A stretch of DNA of 64,000 bases from Podarcis raffonei (lineage: Eukaryota; Chordata; Lepidosauria; Squamata; Lacertidae): contig NC_070614.1 of NCBI RefSeq assembly GCF_027172205.1, positions 30,132,501-30,196,500 of the forward strand, given 5' to 3'. Positions 1 through 10,329 of this stretch are shown piece after piece. The notes under the pieces are model-generated. The model ran no database searches. It was given only the letters and a program-made list of their open reading frames with translations, and had not been told where the DNA came from. Made by a program: the position numbers and the translations under genes. The first letter of the stretch is position 1. Each line of letters starts with the position of its first letter.

Positions 1-185
1 GTCACTGTGTGCAGAGTATTTAACAACTAGGGCTGTCAGTCAGGAAATGGAAACATAAAAAACTCCCCAGTAACAGCCAGCCCCTGTTTAAAGATGGCCA
101 AACTCTTTTCCACCGCAACACGTGCTCTCCATGAGGGAGAACACGCTTCCCCCCTAAAGGGACAAGACCAAGCAGGCGGGGCCAG
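1..185 (-). mobile_element. End of a fossil tyrosine-recombinase-type (DIRS/Ngaro-like) retroelement
   Basis: Bases from about 25 to 160 match the right end of the element at 53.0-53.8 kb, including a shared block around a CACGTG core (about 115-155 here, 53729-53771 there) and the stretch before it. The element probably continues beyond the left edge of the window. It is a broken fragment. The family call rests on the SGNH-hydrolase frame in the related copies at 14-15 kb and is inferred here. Confidence 0.4.
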
Positions 186-394
186 GGGACTCAGGCTGGA
201 TTCTAGGCCTGCGATTCTAGTGCAAAATACTATTCTGCCAGACTTAATTTAGGCAGCTGACAGCTGGGTTTTTTTAATCCCCACCATTTTGAATGTTTGT
301 TTTGTAATCTTTGCTCTTGGTTTCTGACAACCAGCAATAAAAATATAAAGAAAATAATTATATCCTCCATATCAGGCATATTAATGCCCCCCAG
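186..394. other. No recognised feature
   Basis: AT-rich spacer with no coding frame or repeat that I recognise. Confidence 0.5.
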
Positions 395-665
395 GCCTTT
401 AAACAAATAAATAATCAAATCATTTATCTCAACAGGAAGGGAGTTCCACAGAACTGAACACAACTCCTGATGGCTATGATCTATCTTTCTGAACCATGGG
501 GGACTACAGACAGTGAATGAAGACCACTAAACACTTCAGTGATTGGGCAGGGATATAAGGCATCTATTGCTCCTTAAGGTACCCTTGACTCAAGTTTTTA
601 AGGACCTTCTAATCAACATAAAAACCTTGAACCTGGCATGGTAGCAGATGGACAAGCTTTAAATT
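395..665 (-). mobile_element. Old LINE 3' fragment (L2/CR1-like)
   Basis: The plus strand reads like the antisense of a squamate LINE 3' region: an AAATAAATAAT-type tail, then a 'gggagttccacag' block and a stretch resembling 'aaaaaccttgaacctgg'. The same kind of text occurs in the better-preserved L2 copies at 19.8-21.1 kb and 43.9-46.7 kb. It is strongly diverged and has no open frame. Confidence 0.5.
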
Positions 666-676
666 AGTGGAGTTAC

Positions 677-810
677 ACACCCACCAATAGTCCCGATTTC
701 TCTGGGACATCACAAGTTGACAAAAGCCACCCTGACTCCTTATATCAATCCGTGATGCCCCAGTTTTTATCTGCCACTGACAGAGGCCTCCAATTAGGTC
801 CAGATATCAA
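677..810. mobile_element. Diverged MITE fragment with 'ACACCCACCAA' end
   Basis: The start resembles, in reverse complement, the right ends of the two related elements at 2903-3187 and 25014-25334 (a terminal ATACCC-type block, then a 'gggacatc' motif). Only one end is recognisable. Confidence 0.3.
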
Positions 811-814
811 CCAT

Positions 815-1145
815 GGCCACTGATGTGCTGCAAGGAAGCAGGCTGCACTTCTGGAAGTGCACTTCTGGTGCAGTGCCAACTTCTGGAAGTATGTCAGCAG
901 CCACGGTGGAGGTTGGTGGCGGCAGTGAACTTCATCAGGCCTCAAGGCAGTGGCTCAGTTTGCTGGGCCTCACAGCAGTGGCGGGCCTCATAGGGCTTCA
1001 CAGTGGCAGCAGCAGACCTCGATGAACTTCATGGCAGTGGACAGTGGTAGCGGGTCTCATCAGGTCTCACAGTGGCAAGGCAGCGGCAGACCTTGCCGTG
1101 ATAGTGGCCTTGTAGCAGCAGCAGCGGAAGTAATGAGGGAGGCCA
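815..1145. repeat. Degenerate GC-rich tandem repeat
   Basis: This stretch is built from imperfect reiterations of a CAGTGGC/CAGCAG-rich unit of roughly 25-35 bases, with recurring phrases such as 'cttcatggcagtgg' and 'ggcctcacag'. It gives short open frames on both strands, but these are low-complexity artefacts. It looks like a decaying minisatellite. Confidence 0.5.
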
Positions 1146-1149
1146 GACA

Positions 1150-2712
1150 ACAAAGATAGGCAGTGGAGGGTAGCCCCAGTGATGGTGGGACAAAACTGGA
1201 TGGGGGAATAAGTGGTGAAATCATGTGAGGGGCATGAACACATGCAGGTGGCAGCATGTGGGGGGGGGGGAGGTGCCCTGGCTTTTGGCTCAAAGAAGTT
1301 GGAGGGTATGGAGCTATGAGCTGGCAGTAGTCTGACCCCATCAACAGTTTGGCTATAGCCTTTTGCAGCAGCTTGAGCTTCCTCAACTGTAAGATAGCCC
1401 CAAATAGAGCACGTTCATTACACATTGATGAATTAGAACATCTGTGTAGCTCTGTTCAGGTATTATTATATATAATGTTCATAAATCTTGGACACTGTAG
1501 ATTTGTCCTGGTCAGGTGCATGTAATGTCTTTTGTTTTGTAGCTGTGTGTTTTGTGCTGGTACTGTATTGTGCTGGCCATTGACTATAAACAATAAAACT
1601 GATTGTCTTATTGATGTGAACAACAGCATTAGACCTCAGGCCTTTGTTTTGTGCCGTTAAAAAATCATTTGGCATAACATTTGTCTCTCCTCACTCTGTC
1701 TCTCTTCCACCTGCCTGTCACACAACCAAAGCTGTACCTTGGAGACTCCAAGTTCAGCTCCAAACTTTGGTGCCAGAAGGCTTTGTTCCCTCCCTCATCA
1801 ACAAGGCCTCAAGAGTTTTGCCAAGTTATAATTAGGGCTTTTGTGTTTGCTCAAAGCCCTCAGAGAAACTGACAGAACTCTCACTCCCAGAGGGAGAAGG
1901 CTGAGAGACATTTACTCCTATAATTACTTTGGATAAAACTTTTTAATGACCTGGGTTGCTGCTAACTACTAAATATGAAGCACCTTGTTAACCAGGCTGC
2001 ACATTAATGACATAAGGTTGTCAAGGGGAACAAGAGTAATTTTTTTAAAAAAACCTTTCTCATCAGCAGATGCCTGTGTCATGGTCTGCTTTATGAAAGG
2101 GCCTAGGAATTATGTTCGGGATGTGATCTAAAGATAGATTTACACTTCAACACTATTAATTTCAGTGCAGCCATTCCAATTTAGCACCAAGATGTGTAGG
2201 AAGACAGCCCTACCAAATTCATTTGGCTTAAGCTTAAATTGCCTTATATGCTGCCTTCCTAATAGGCAGGCCCCGTGCATATATTACGTTTCCTCCAACC
2301 TGCTTCTCCCAGCTCTGCTTTCCCACCATTATACACACACATTTTGGAGAAATATTGGGGATACCTTTGCAAAATTATATTGTGAACACTTACTGTCCTT
2401 CCAATTTCAATACCCTACTCTTTACCTCCAGACATAAAATATATAGAGTAGTTGGTAGGATGCATCTTTTATACAGAACAGTGAGAAATTAAACCACCTT
2501 CAACTGCAACCTTTCCTATCCAGTTTCTGTGGAGGGGATGGATGGAAGGAAGTGCTTGGGAATGTATGTCCATTTGCAACCACACAGGAAATAAGGAGGC
2601 AAAACACAATCTTGGGTGACTATTAATTTCAACACAATAGATTTACAGTAGGGGACAATGGTGCAGGACTGAAGGCTGCAGGAGACACAAGGTTGCCTCA
2701 TGTCAGCCATTC
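1150..2712. other. Gene-free spacer, nothing recognised
   Basis: No frame longer than about 120 codons, no protein family I recognise and no clear repeat ends. It contains a run of ten or more G at about 1260 and ordinary AT-rich sequence. Confidence 0.5.
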
Positions 2713-2720
2713 CCTCCAAC

Positions 2721-2884
2721 CAGAGGTGGAGCAAGGTGGGTGTGGTGGGGGCGTTCCGCCCCGGGTGTCACCGACACCTGGGGCGGAACTGACACATCTA
2801 TCTCCACCTTTGCCCGCCCCATAGGTGTTCGCCCCACCCCTGGGCGCACCGCCCCAGGTGCCCAACAGGCTTCCTCCGCCACTG
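2721..2884. mobile_element. hAT-type MITE, GC-rich, with perfect 8-bp duplication
   Basis: The element starts CAGAGGTGGAG and ends in the inverse of CAGTGGCGGAG. It is flanked on both sides by the identical 8-mer CCTCCAAC (2713-2720 and 2885-2892). CAG...CTG ends plus an 8-bp target-site duplication are the hallmark of hAT transposons. At 164 bp it has no coding capacity, so it is non-autonomous. The perfect duplication suggests a fairly young insertion. Confidence 0.85.
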
Positions 2885-2902
2885 CCTCCAACATTGGCAT
2901 AG

Positions 2903-3187
2903 CATACCCTCTAACACACTGTAGAGGGAAACTGGGACATATGTCTTTCAGGGCCAGGCTCCCACACAAGCTTTGAGAGCACGGCCTCTCAAAATGTGTC
3001 TTTGGGGGCTGTGCTTTTGCAGGAGCCAGGTGATTTGCTTGAGAGCACCGCCCCCACAAAATGGGTGTCTCTGGGGGCTGCACTCTATCGGGAGCCAAAA
3101 CAGGGTATCCCAGGACCCAATCAGAAGCCAGGGCGGCTTCTGAAATTCTGGGATATCCTGCTCAAAGCAGGGCAGTTGATGGGTATG
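2903..3187. mobile_element. MITE of the 'CATACC...GGGTATG' family
   Basis: It opens with CATACCCTCTAA and closes with GTTGATGGGTATG, which form short inverted ends. The body contains tandem-like blocks ending in 'tgggggctg'. A second copy lies at 25014-25334 with the same ends and the same 'aactgggacat' block near its start. There is no coding capacity and no clear duplication at the edges. Confidence 0.55.
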
Positions 3188-3264
3188 GCACAGTGTGTGG
3201 ATGTATGCTGACACCAACACCAGGTCACCCATTCTCTAAGTGGCTGCAATGGCTATGCATTTCC

Positions 3265-3465
3265 ACAGCGACACCATACATTTAAAACAATCTCATACCA
3301 CTTTAAGAGGCATAGTTTTCTCCAAAGAGTCCTGGGAACTATAGCTTAATAAAGGTATCTGGAATCGTTTGGGGACCCATAGCAAAGTTCTGTTACCCAA
3401 ATTCTTTGGAGGAAACCATGACTCCTAAAATGTGCTTTAAATGCATGGTGTGGATGTGACCTACA
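3265..3465. mobile_element. Palindromic MITE ('cctgggaac' family)
   Basis: The left arm (acaccatacatttaaa, then 'ccactttaa') and the right arm ('tttaaatgcatggtgt') are inverted copies of each other. Internal blocks around 'agtcctgggaactatag' and 'ttctttggagg' are also typical of this foldback repeat of squamate genomes. It is non-coding. Confidence 0.55.
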
Positions 3466-3479
3466 TGTGTACTCTTGCA

Positions 3480-4010
3480 TATGTAAAGGGATCTCCCATT
3501 TCCTTTGTGTCAGGAGTGAACCTGCCACAGTAATGACCGGAGGCGCCATCTTGGGCCCCAGAGCATGGGTGCCCAGTGGCGTGTGTGCACAACATGATGT
3601 CATGATGTCACCCTAACATCATGGTGTGTGCACACCACTCTCCAGGGCCATGGTGACAACTGCACAGGGGCCTCTGCCTCTGCCATGGGGCCTCTGATGG
3701 GACCCGTGGTGGCTGTGGCTGTGCTTCTACAGCAGCGGTGGGGTGGAGCATGGGTGCCCATGGCGGCACCAGTGGTGGAAAGAGGCCAGGCATTCACAAT
3801 GATAATTTTGTGTGTGCCCAGGCCCCCAAGACTCCCTGGAAATGGTGCCAGGTGTAATAACAGTCCCCTCCTCAACACACACATGGAAATCTCTTACATC
3901 CAGAGCCCTAACATACATCAGAAAGTCCATGACAAGGTGATGCCCCCGCCATACAAGAGTTTCTGGCCTTTGCTGAAATTGGTTTCTGTCCCTCAACGCA
4001 AGCTATAATT
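3480..4010. other. GC-rich stretch with a small hairpin, unassigned
   Basis: This contains an inverted repeat near 3578-3646 (a 'gtgtgtgcaca' arm facing 'tgtgtgcacac') around a TGATGTCA-type core. Open frames on both strands of up to 126 codons overlap one another and look like nothing known, so I do not call a gene. It may be part of a GC-rich DNA transposon related in style to 30537-30888. Confidence 0.3.
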
Positions 4011-4054
4011 TGACTTAATTATATGTTCTATTCCCATTTATTGCCGCCTATCTG

Positions 4055-4345
4055 GTATTGGTTTTCAAAGGACATGACCACTTCCTCCCAAGGCTCCCTG
4101 TATTTTCACGGGATTGATCAGTTTGTTCCTGTTGGTGAGGACCAAGTTCAAGAGAGATGACACCCTTGTTGCTTCTGCCGCCTTCTGGGAGATGAAATTG
4201 ACATAGTGAAATTTGCTGGACCTTACATTCTTGGCAGATTTTGAGTTCCAGCAGATGTCAGAGTTGTTTAAGTCTCCCATGAATATTGCATCTCTCCTTT
4301 TTGAATGTTTGGTAAGCTGCTTTAGGAAGGCATCATCCATGCCCT
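4055..4345 (-). mobile_element. CR1 LINE endonuclease fragment
   Basis: The minus-strand frame (4065-4340) reads MDDAFLKQLTKHSKRRDAIF..., then GDLNNSDICW and further on LVLTN. These match, block by block, the apurinic endonuclease domain of the CR1 at 10243-14045 ([35 protein letters not shown]). Only the middle to end of the endonuclease remains, about 90 codons. It is an isolated dead fragment. Confidence 0.85.
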
Positions 4346-4439
4346 TGTGTATTTTTTTTAACCCACCTCTTTCTTATTTAGGAATCTATAATCTATACAT
4401 TCATAAAATATAGCAAGTTGAAATGCAACATATAAAGGT

Positions 4440-5900
4440 AAAGTTAACAAAAGATCCATAAAAAATAATTAGAACCATCAACAAATACTGGCTGGTTAAC
4501 TGAGAGAAAAGTCAGGTCGCAAAGTCCCATCTAAACAACAGCAGCAAAAGTTTGCAAATTACATCCCAAGGAAGGAAAAGATCAATGGTTCTTGCCAAAT
4601 CCCTGCTGGTAGGAAATTCCACAGGGTGAGGCCTACACCCTCAATCCCTAGTGAATGCCAATTGAACCTTGAGGCCATGAGGATCCATCAGAATTGCCCC
4701 ATCAGAGGATTTGAGCAATCAAGTTGAACCATAAGGAATTAGGTGGTCCTTTAGGAAATTGGGCCGAAGATGAACCTGGCTTGGTAGTGAATTGGTAAAA
4801 AGTTCAGCTCTCTCAGAAGTCGAGTAACCAGTTGCTATTAATCTGCTCCCGTGAGTAGTCTAGCTGCTGCATTCTGAAAAAGTTGAAACCTCTGGGCTAG
4901 ATACAAGGGAAGTTCCAAATAAAATGTTTTAAGTAATCAAACCTTGAGGTTACCAGTGCTTGAACCACTGTTGTCATGTTGTCATGGTCCAGGAACGGTC
5001 ATAGCTTCATACCAACCAGAGCTGGTAAAAAGCACTCCTGGCCACTGAGGTCATTTTGGCCTTGGTGACAGAGCAAGGAATCCCCCCCCCCGCATATATT
5101 TTCCTTCAGAGGGAGTGCCACCCTTTCAGAACAGGCAGCTGACCTATCGCTGAGACATAGGAACCACCCACACAAAAGGCTTCCATCTTTCCATATTCAA
5201 GTTTGGTTTATTGACCCTCATTTATTTCACCACTGCATTCATGCACCAGCCCTGGGTTTGCACACACTTGACTGATTCAGATATAATGGAGAAATAGCCT
5301 TGGGTATCATCAACTTATTGATGATACCTTGCTTCAAAACACTTAATGGCCACTTCCACAGCTTCATTGGGAAAATCATTGGAACAAAATAGTGCTTGTG
5401 GCACACCATGTTATAGACACCAGAGAGCCAAAGAACACTCTCCCACTGTTACTGTCTGGACATGACCCTGCATATAGGAATAGAGACAGTGCATCACAAA
5501 ACCATCAGTACCCATCCCACAGATTTAGTCAAGGAGAATACCATAGTTAATGGAGTTGATATCCACTGTGAGATTGAGCAGAAGTAGCAGGGTTTTATTG
5601 CCCCTCTCCCTCTCTATATAAAGCTCATCTATCAGGGCCCCCAAGGCTGATTCAGTTGCAAACCCAGGCCTGAGCCCAGACTGCCATGGATCCAGATAAT
5701 CAGTTTCATCTAGGAATGCCACAACCAGCTCAACCACCTTCTCCAGAAAGGAAATATTTGCAACCAGGTGATAGATGTTAAAATAAATTGGGTCCAGAGA
5801 TGGGATTTTAGTAGTAGTTGCACCAATACTTCCTTTAAGGTGGCAGTTACCTGGACCTACCTATTAAACACCCTCCCCAACTCAATTTCATCAGCCATGA
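4440..5900 (-). mobile_element. Old L2-like LINE, 3' half
   Basis: The best-preserved part is a minus-strand frame at 5525-5737 with DYLDPWQSGLRPGFATESAL and LLLLLNLTVDINSINYGIL. This matches the reverse-transcriptase region FQSGFR-GHGTETAL...LLDLSAAFDTVDH of L2-clade LINEs (compare 19841-21100). Downstream on the minus strand, down to about 4440, the text resembles the C-terminal part and 3' UTR ('gagctggtaaaaagcactcctgg'). Many stops and shifts show it is old. Confidence 0.65.
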
Positions 5901-6179
5901 TGAGCAGGAATTAAGAAGGCATGTAGTTGAACGCATCTCTCTGCAAGCACCCTGCCACATAATCAGGCCTCATAAACGGAAATTGATCCCATGAAGTTGG
6001 AGAAGATGTAGCAGTGAACACTTTATCTGGGACTGAACCAAAATGGTTGTGTCTAAATCACTGTGGAGGTGAAATACTTTATCTTCACAGCAGGCCTCTG
6101 TTGCTTCCAGAGTCCTATTCACACCACACCAGGTAAGACCAGATTCTGGATGAGCCAGAAGAGCTCAGTGGGACAATCA
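5901..6179. other. No recognised feature
   Basis: Short spacer between the L2-like LINE and the Tigger-like element. No coding frame or repeat is recognised. Confidence 0.4.
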
Positions 6180-6979
6180 CAGGCATACCTCCGATATATT
6201 GCAGGTTCAGTTCCAGGTCACCGCAATAAAGTGAATATTGCAATAAAGAAAGTTATACACCCCCACCCCCCCAAAAATATATAAGTTACCTTTACAGTGG
6301 TACCTCGGGTTAAGTACTTAATTCATTCCGGAGGTCTGTTCTTAACCTGAAACTGTTCTTAACCTGGAGCACCACTTTAGCTAATGGGGCCTTCCGCTTC
6401 TGCCATGCCGCCAGAGCACAATTTCTGTTCTCATCCTGAAGCAAAGTTCTTAACCCGAGGTACTATTTCTGGGTTAGCGGAGTCTGTAACCTGAAACGTA
6501 TGTAACCTGAAGCGTACGTAACCCGGGGTACCACTGTACACTATACTGCAGACTATTAAGTGTGAAATAGAATTTTGTTTTGGTTTTTTTAAAAAATGTA
6601 CATACTTTAATTTAAAATAATAATAATACTTGATTGCTAAAAAATACTAACCACCACCTGAGCCTTTCAGTGAGTCATATTTTTTTTGCTGATGGAGGGT
6701 CTTGCCTCAATGTTGATGGCTGCTGAATGATCAGAGTTGTGGTTGCTGAAGGCTGGGGTGGCTGTGGCAATTTCTTAAAATAAAATAGCAAAGAAGTTTG
6801 CTGCATTGATTGACTGTCTGCAGCTACACCTGCATTCTTGTAAGGAGCAGCAGGAGTCACTGTGCTGCAAGACAGGCACCAGCAGCTTAGTCTCCAACTC
6901 AGTAGCTGCAGCAACCCTTCAAAACCAGATTGTCTCTGAAGCTCAGTAAATCAAAACACAATGAAATGAGACATGCCTG
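6180..6979. mobile_element. Tigger1-like (pogo/Tc1-mariner) element, internally deleted, with nested MITE
   Basis: The left end CAGGCATACCTCCGATATAT and the right end ...GAGACATGCCTG match what I remember of the termini of human Tigger1. So does the interior next to the left end ('ccgcaataaagtgaatat', 'cactatactgcagactatta', 'tgctgatggagggtcttgcc', 'ggtggctgtggcaatttctt'). A TA follows the right end; the left flank reads CA, an eroded TA. Most of the transposase gene is absent, so it is non-autonomous. A 242-bp MITE sits in it at 6295-6536. Tigger elements are best known from mammals, so finding one here is notable. Confidence 0.8.
6295..6536. mobile_element. Mariner-like MITE 'CAGTGGTACC', TA-flanked, nested in Tigger
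   Basis: The inverted ends are CAGTGGTACCTCGGGTTA and the inverse of CAGTGGTACCCCGGGTTA, with TA directly outside each end (6293-6294 and 6537-6538). Removing the element leaves 'gttaccttta|cactatactg', which rejoins the Tigger1-like sequence correctly. The MITE is therefore the younger of the two. Relatives lie at 9734-9970 and 59360-59564, and a diverged one at about 52566-52758. Confidence 0.9.
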
Positions 6980-8002
6980 TACTTGAGGAGGCAGTAGAGA
7001 CTATGAAGTAAGATTTATTCACTGCTCTTATTGCCACATTGTTGATGCGATTGTGTCCTCTAACCCATGCTCAGTTGGCCTCGAGCAAGATCTAAACAGC
7101 CAGTGCTCTAGTTGACATCCATATCTTATCACATGCAACGATAGAGTACCAGGGGGCATTATGGGCACTTGGGAGTGATGATGTTAGTAGCCTTCTACAT
7201 CTCACCATTCCACAGTGAGATGGGTGCCTCAACAGGATCACCTGCTCTATCCACTGGAAAGTCCCCCAGAGCATTCAGGGATACATTAGGATCCATAAAT
7301 CTTGAAGGGCAGACCATCTTCATCAGTCCCCCACTCTTGTCATGGCGGATAACTGTCATGAGTCCAAACTTCACCAGGAAATAGTCTATCTAAAATATTA
7401 GATAGTCCGTGTTACAATGATATGTATAGATGGACACTTAATATATTTTAATAGTAAGTGAAAATGCAAAGCAGTTCTACCTGTGTTTGAGCAACAGATT
7501 GTTCAGACAATCCGTTAGCAGCCATTCTAGGTTGAATTCAATTGCTCCTTTCATCACCTGACATCTTCTGAGTTGGTAGCTGTAATAGCACCTTCTGGAC
7601 ATCTGCAGTGCAAAAGGGTGGGACTAAAAAGTACCACGAACAATTGTGCAACTGAGTGAGGAATCTTACGGTGACTGTTAGATATATGTATGGGTGGTGT
7701 TATGTAGATGTCCCAACAGCATGAAGAGGCCAGTCTCAGCACAAGTCATGTTACTGTTACCATTTTTATGGATGATTCATGGAAGTTGTCTGATATCATA
7801 GCACTAAAAAAGGATCAGGGTATAATCCAGGCAACTGACACCAAAGGATAAATGGATAACATTTACATTAAATGGAGATTCATCAAAAGATCATGATCTG
7901 CATCCATTTTTCTTTAATTCCCACAGTATACAATACGTCCATGGGGGGGGGAGCTTATTTATCAAATTTAGGGTCCAGATGTTTTAATGTTTCAAGTGGT
8001 AT
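6980..8002. other. Gene-free spacer, nothing assigned
   Basis: The stretch 7090-7350 has short overlapping frames on both strands (60-71 codons) that look slightly gene-like but match nothing I recognise. A G-run lies at 7942-7950. No repeat ends were seen. Confidence 0.4.
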
Positions 8003-8003
8003 A

Positions 8004-8060
<57 letters not shown>

Positions 8061-8260
8061 ATAATAATAATAATTTATTTATACCCTGCCCATCTGGCTG
8101 AGCTTCCCCACCCACTCTGGGCGGCTTCCAAAAAAATATTAAAATACTGTAATACATCAAACATTAAAAGCTTCCCTAAACAGGGCTGCCTTCAGATGTC
8201 TTCTAAAAGTCTGGTAGTTGTTGGTATGTGTGTATGTGTGTGGTATGTCTGGTATGTGTG
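8003..8260 (-). mobile_element. L2 LINE 3' tail with (AAT)n microsatellite
   Basis: An (AAT)n run of about 70 bases is followed by 'tttatttataccctgcccat' and 'ctctgggcggcttcc', then 'cttccctaaacagggctgcc' and 'ttctaaaagtctggtagttg'. The same text occurs at 43.9-44.0 kb, where it runs into an L2 coding region. This identifies it as the antisense 3' UTR of an L2 LINE. A TG-rich stretch follows at about 8222-8265. Confidence 0.8.
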
Positions 8261-8860
8261 TTGGGGAACTAGCTGGCTTTTAGGACAACTCTGTGGTGTG
8301 CTGGACTTTTTCCTTTTTCAAACAGGTTTCTAGGTACAGTGTAGTGGTTCTCACTATCTTCAAGAGGAAACAGAAAATATAGCTTCCTGTGTTGTACAGA
8401 TTAGACCCCAATTGTGAAAATGATCAATATTTATCATTTCTAATGGAAGAAGTCCTTTCTTTTCCCAAATTATGATTCAACGTGCAACTTCCATGATGTT
8501 GCCTATACACCTTTCATATTCCTTTCCTTCAAAGCATTCTTACGCAAACATCCCTGTGATTATTCTCTAGCTTGTGCTTCCATCTAGTGGTTATTTTAAA
8601 GAAAGCATTAATGGGTATACTATCACAGAATCGCAACTAGGCACTCTGATAGTATATGTAGTATTCATCACAAATTTGTTGCACATTTTTCATGGTCTTA
8701 TAAAATAAAATAGTAAGTTTAATTTAGAACTGGCACCACTGAGTCCCACTTCAGGTGGAAAGTTTATGGTCATAGGCAGCAGAGAAGAATGGCTGTTGGG
8801 TGGATAGAGATCTCTCTTCAGACATTTTGTTGGGCTCCTGCGGCAATTGAAGGAGTGGCA
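8261..8860. other. No recognised feature
   Basis: AT-rich spacer without a coding frame or a recognisable repeat. Confidence 0.4.
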
Positions 8861-8861
8861 C

Positions 8862-9560
8862 TTTTAGATATACGATATCTTTATTGTCATTGTCCCATCC
8901 AGAACAATGAAATTGAAAAACTACATAAAACTACAGAAAAACTACATAAAACATTCAAAACCCCCTAAAAACTCTGAAACCCCATTTTAAAATACACTCT
9001 ACTATAGAGACCCCTTATGCTGCGTTTAGAACCAGAATTGCATTTGTGTAGAAACTGTTTCTCAGACGGCTAGTCCTGGCCTTTATAACCCTATACCTTC
9101 TTCCAGAAGGCAGCAGCTGAAAGAGATCATTTCCAAGGTGCGTACTATCCTGCGCTATCTCTGCCGCTTTCTTGTGGTACCTGGCAGCATAGATTTGATC
9201 TAAGGTGGGAAGAGTGCACCCAATTATTCTCTCTGCAGTCTTTACAACCCTGGATAGCATTGTTTCTTCCCTGGCCGTGCAGCTCCCAAACCACACACAC
9301 AGACCATAAGTTAATACGCTCTCCACAGTGCAATGGTAAAATGCCATCAACAGGTCCTTTGAGAGATTGTTTTTCCGGAGGATTCTCAGAAAATATAACC
9401 TCTGCTGTGCTCTCTTCACCAGGTCTTTGCTGTTTTCTCCCCAGGTTTAGGTCATCTCTCAACTCCATTCCCAGAAATCGAAACACCCAGACCTGTTCCA
9501 TGCACTTCCGCTCAATAATAAGTGGCTGAATATTCAATTTACATTTCCTAAAGTCCACAT
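8862..9560 (-). mobile_element. LINE fragment, end of reverse transcriptase (L2/Rex1-like)
   Basis: Minus-strand frame 9015-9419 reads KRAQQRLYFLRILRKNNLSK, later VESVLTYGLCVWFGSCTA, then LLPSGRRYR and a RLRNSF block. This is the characteristic C-terminal region of a fish/reptile non-LTR retrotransposon. An overlapping frame (9145-9558) holds the preceding part (FRFLGMELRDDLNLGRK), so at least one frameshift separates them. On the minus strand the 3' UTR ends with 'gacaataaagatatcgtata' near 8870-8890. It is 5' truncated and dead. The exact clade is uncertain. Confidence 0.75.
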
Positions 9561-9733
9561 ATGCAAATCATAACCTGAACATAAATTAAAATAAGGCTTT
9601 ACTCCTAATCCTGCTTACTCAAAAGTAAACTTCATAAAAGTTAAAAATAACAAAGATCTCTTTGGAGGAAAAAGTGGTATATAAATGCAATAAACGCATG
9701 TCAGTACCAGCGGTTTCTGGAGGAAACAAATTA

Positions 9734-9970
9734 CAGTGGTACCTTGGGTCACAAACACCTCAGGTTACAAACACTTCGGGTTACAGACTCCGCTAACCCA
9801 GAAGTAGTACCTCAGGTTAAGAACTTTACCTCAGAATGAGAACAGAAATTGTGCGGTGGCAGCGGCAGTGGGAGGCCGCATTAGCTAAAGTGGTACCTCG
9901 GGTTAAGAATGGTTTCAGATTAAGAACGGACCTCCAGAACAAATTAAGTTCATAACCAGAGGTACCACTG
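9734..9970. mobile_element. Mariner-like MITE 'CAGTGGTACC', second copy
   Basis: The ends are CAGTGGTACCTTGGGTCACA and the inverse of CAGTGGTACCTCTGGTTATG, with TA at 9732-9733 and 9971-9972. The body matches the copy at 6295-6536 in reverse orientation (shared 'gttagcggagtctgtaac' and 'gttaagaac' blocks). It lies directly beside the L2 fragment at 9974. Confidence 0.9.
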
Positions 9971-9973
9971 TAT

Positions 9974-10190
9974 CTAGTTCCATTTCAATCTGGTTTCAGG
10001 TCTGGTTATGGGACAGATGGCTTTGGTCACCATGATTGATGACTTACACCAGGAATTAGATGCAGAGAGTATGTTCCTGCTATTTCTGTTGGACCTCTCA
10101 GTGGTTTTCAGTACCGTCAGCCATGATATCCTTCTGGGCCACTTTCCTGAAATGGGACTTGGAGGCACTGTTTGGGGATAAAACCCTGTG
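9974..10190 (+). mobile_element. L2 LINE reverse-transcriptase fragment
   Basis: The plus strand, with small frame corrections, reads FQSGFRSGYGTD..., DDLHQELDAESMFLLFLLDL and VSHDILLGHF. This matches the reverse-transcriptase text GTETTLVSLTDDLHRQLDQG...LLDLSTAFDMVDHKLLDHRL of the L2 at 19841-21100. It is about 70 codons, isolated, with frame breaks. Confidence 0.7.
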
Positions 10191-10329
10191 TTTTTGTTAC
10201 TCTGTAAAAATATGACGCTACATCATACCATAGTGTTGTTCTCATAGAATCATAGAATCATAGAATCATAGAGTTGGAAGAGACCACAAGGGCCATCGAG
10301 TCCAACCCCCTGCCAAGCAGGAAACACCA

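Noticed and set aside
3600-4008. Overlapping frames of 61-126 codons on both strands
   Set aside because: The region is GC-rich and repetitive, and the frames are mutually exclusive with no recognisable domain.
7092-7384. Possible small gene or transposase remnant
   Set aside because: Short frames on both strands overlap, none matches a family I can name, and there is no supporting start context or repeat ends.
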